A DNA stretch of 64,000 bases, taken from Demequina sp. B12. GTDB taxonomy: Bacteria; Actinomycetota; Actinomycetes; Actinomycetales; Demequinaceae. Within the stretch, counting starts at the first letter, position 1, and each line of letters opens with the position of its first letter. Position numbers and translations under genes: made by a program. Below the pieces are notes generated by a model, which did no database searches, was not told the DNA's origin, and worked only from the letters and a program-made list of their open reading frames with translations. Shown in pieces: positions 63,146-64,000 of the stretch. The stretch is taken from contig NZ_JAPEHU010000001.1 of assembly GCF_028823635.1 (NCBI RefSeq), positions 620,001 through 684,000 of the forward strand, read 5' to 3'.

Positions 63146-63825
63146 TGGCTGAGGAGAAGACTCCCGCCGACGAGACCGCGGCCAAGAAGCCTGCTGCGAA
63201 GAAGCCGGCTGCCAAGAAGCCCGCTGCTTCGAAGGCCACCGCCGAGAAGAAGCCTGCCGCCAAGAAGGCCACGGCTTCCAAGGCAACCGCGGCAAAGAAG
63301 GATGCGGCTGACAAGCCCGCTGCCAAGAAGGCTCCGGCCAAGAAGGCTGCTCCCAAGAAGGAGGAGTCGGAGGCCAAGGTGACCACGCTGAAGATGCACC
63401 ACCTGCGTCCTGCAGAGGGTGCTCACACCAGGAAGACCCGTGTGGGTCGTGGTGAGGCGTCGAAGGGTAAGACTGCGGGTCGCGGTACCAAGGGTACGGG
63501 CGCGCGTTACCAGGTTCCCGAGCGCTTCGAGGGTGGTCAGACGCCCATCCACATGCGTATCCCGAAGCTGCCCGGCTTCAAGAACCCGTTCAAGGTCTAC
63601 TACCAGGTCGTGAACGTGGCTCAGATTGCCGAGCTCTTCCCCAAGGGCGGCAAGATCACCAAGGCTGATCTGGTCGCTAAGGGTGCCGTTCGTAAGAACC
63701 AGCCGGTCAAGGTTCTCGGTGAGGGCGACATCGCCGTCAAGGTCGAGATCGTTGACGTCGAGAAGGTTTCGCAGTCCGCGAAGACCAAGATCGAAGCTGC
63801 CGGCGGTTCGGTTAACGAGGGCTAG
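63145..63825 (+). CDS. rplO: Ribosomal protein L15 with a long Lys/Ala-rich N-terminal extension
   Basis: 50S assembly protein. The frame gives 226 residues, but the normal L15 part ([45 protein letters not shown]) starts only at Val79 and is itself 148 residues, the family's full length. Residues 1-78 are made of PAAKK/KATA repeats like histone H1 tails. ATG 63145 has GGAGG upstream and overlaps rpmD; a GTG at codon 79 has its own GGAGG, so two forms of L15 are possible. Confidence 0.93.
   Translation: MAEEKTPADETAAKKPAAKKPAAKKPAASKATAEKKPAAKKATASKATAAKKDAADKPAAKKAPAKKAAPKKEESEAKVTTLKMHHLRPAEGAHTRKTRVGRGEASKGKTAGRGTKGTGARYQVPERFEGGQTPIHMRIPKLPGFKNPFKVYYQVVNVAQIAELFPKGGKITKADLVAKGAVRKNQPVKVLGEGDIAVKVEIVDVEKVSQSAKTKIEAAGGSVNEG
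63369..63381 (+). promoter_or_regulatory. Internal ribosome site and GTG start inside rplO
   Basis: GGAGG (63369-63373), spacer CCAAG, GTG (63379-63381) in frame, at the point where conserved L15 begins. Confidence 0.55.
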
Positions 63826-63839
63826 CAGGACTAGAGTCG

Positions 63840-63873
63840 GGGGCGGATCGCGTTACATGACGCGGTCCGCCCC
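63840..63873 (+). other. Hairpin between rplO and secY
   Basis: A 14-bp stem with one G-U pair and loop TACATG; no T-run, so processing or regulation is more likely than full termination. A second inverted repeat GGCCCAA-AG-TTGGGCC (63882-63897) lies just before the secY ribosome site. Confidence 0.55.
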
Positions 63874-63914
63874 GCTCATCTGGCCCAAAGTTGGGCCCAA
63901 TCTGTGGAGGATCA

Positions 63915-64000
63915 ATGCTGAAAGGCTTCGTGAGCGCGTTCCGTACGCCGGATCTGCGCAAGAAGCTCCTGTTCACGCTGGGCATCATCGTCGTCTATCG
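63915..64000 (+). CDS. secY: Preprotein translocase subunit SecY, 3' end outside window
   Basis: The first 28 codons read MLKGFVSAFRTPDLRKKLLF then TLGIIVVYR, the standard SecY N-terminus leading into helix 1. GGAGG lies before the ATG. Its place after rplO is conserved. The rest lies past the window. Confidence 0.93.
   Translation, partial: MLKGFVSAFRTPDLRKKLLFTLGIIVVY

Overview
The window is a high-GC actinobacterial chromosome segment, most like a member of the Micrococcales. This placement is inferred from gene content and order: rpmG-hadAB-murB-aspC-secE-nusG, DUF2510 and DUF4190 proteins, acidic NusG and basic S3 tails, zinc-type S14, GTG/TTG starts and many probable leaderless transcripts. 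There is no rRNA, CRISPR array, phage or insertion sequence. Both ends are cut by the window: htpX on the left and secY on the right.

Layout. 1-5.8 kb: HtpX protease, small membrane proteins (DUF4190, DUF1361, VanZ/RDD, YwiC), an unrecognised repeat-like protein and YajQ. 5.9-15.4 kb: tRNA-Tyr, a secreted HNH/Excalibur protein, the anaerobic ribonucleotide reductase pair nrdDG with a candidate NrdR-box pair, a dihydroorotate dehydrogenase-like enzyme, a sugar porter, a YcaQ-type DNA glycosylase, tRNA-Thr, tRNA-Met and rpmG. 15.6-22.5 kb: an AzgA-type purine permease, the MaoC dehydratase pair hadAB, a LacI regulator divergent from an MFS transporter, murB and a GyrI-like protein. 22.7-36 kb, nearly all on the minus strand: a FtsX-type ABC exporter behind two successive two-component systems, a Trp/Asp-repeat exported protein, an ABC-2 exporter, an ECF41-type sigma factor with its SDR partner, and an aspartate-type aminotransferase.

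36-64 kb is the core information-processing block: tRNA-Trp-secE-nusG, rplKA, rplJL, rpoBC, then (after one inserted reverse-strand HExxH protein) rpsL-rpsG-fusA-tuf, and the continuous S10-spc operons from rpsJ to secY. Leaders of these operons carry visible regulation: an attenuator-like leader before rplJ, a hairpin shared almost base for base by the rpsL and rpsJ leaders, and a 10-bp word GGGCCGATGC that recurs upstream of tRNA-Thr, tRNA-Trp/secE, rplJ, rpoB, rpsL and rpsJ.

The most unusual items are that recurring word, ribosomal protein L15 with a histone-H1-like Lys/Ala extension and a well-formed internal start at the usual L15 start, and an RNA polymerase beta subunit with Asn where the rifampicin pocket normally has His (E. 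coli H526). No clearly new multi-gene system is evident; most of the window is conserved core genome.
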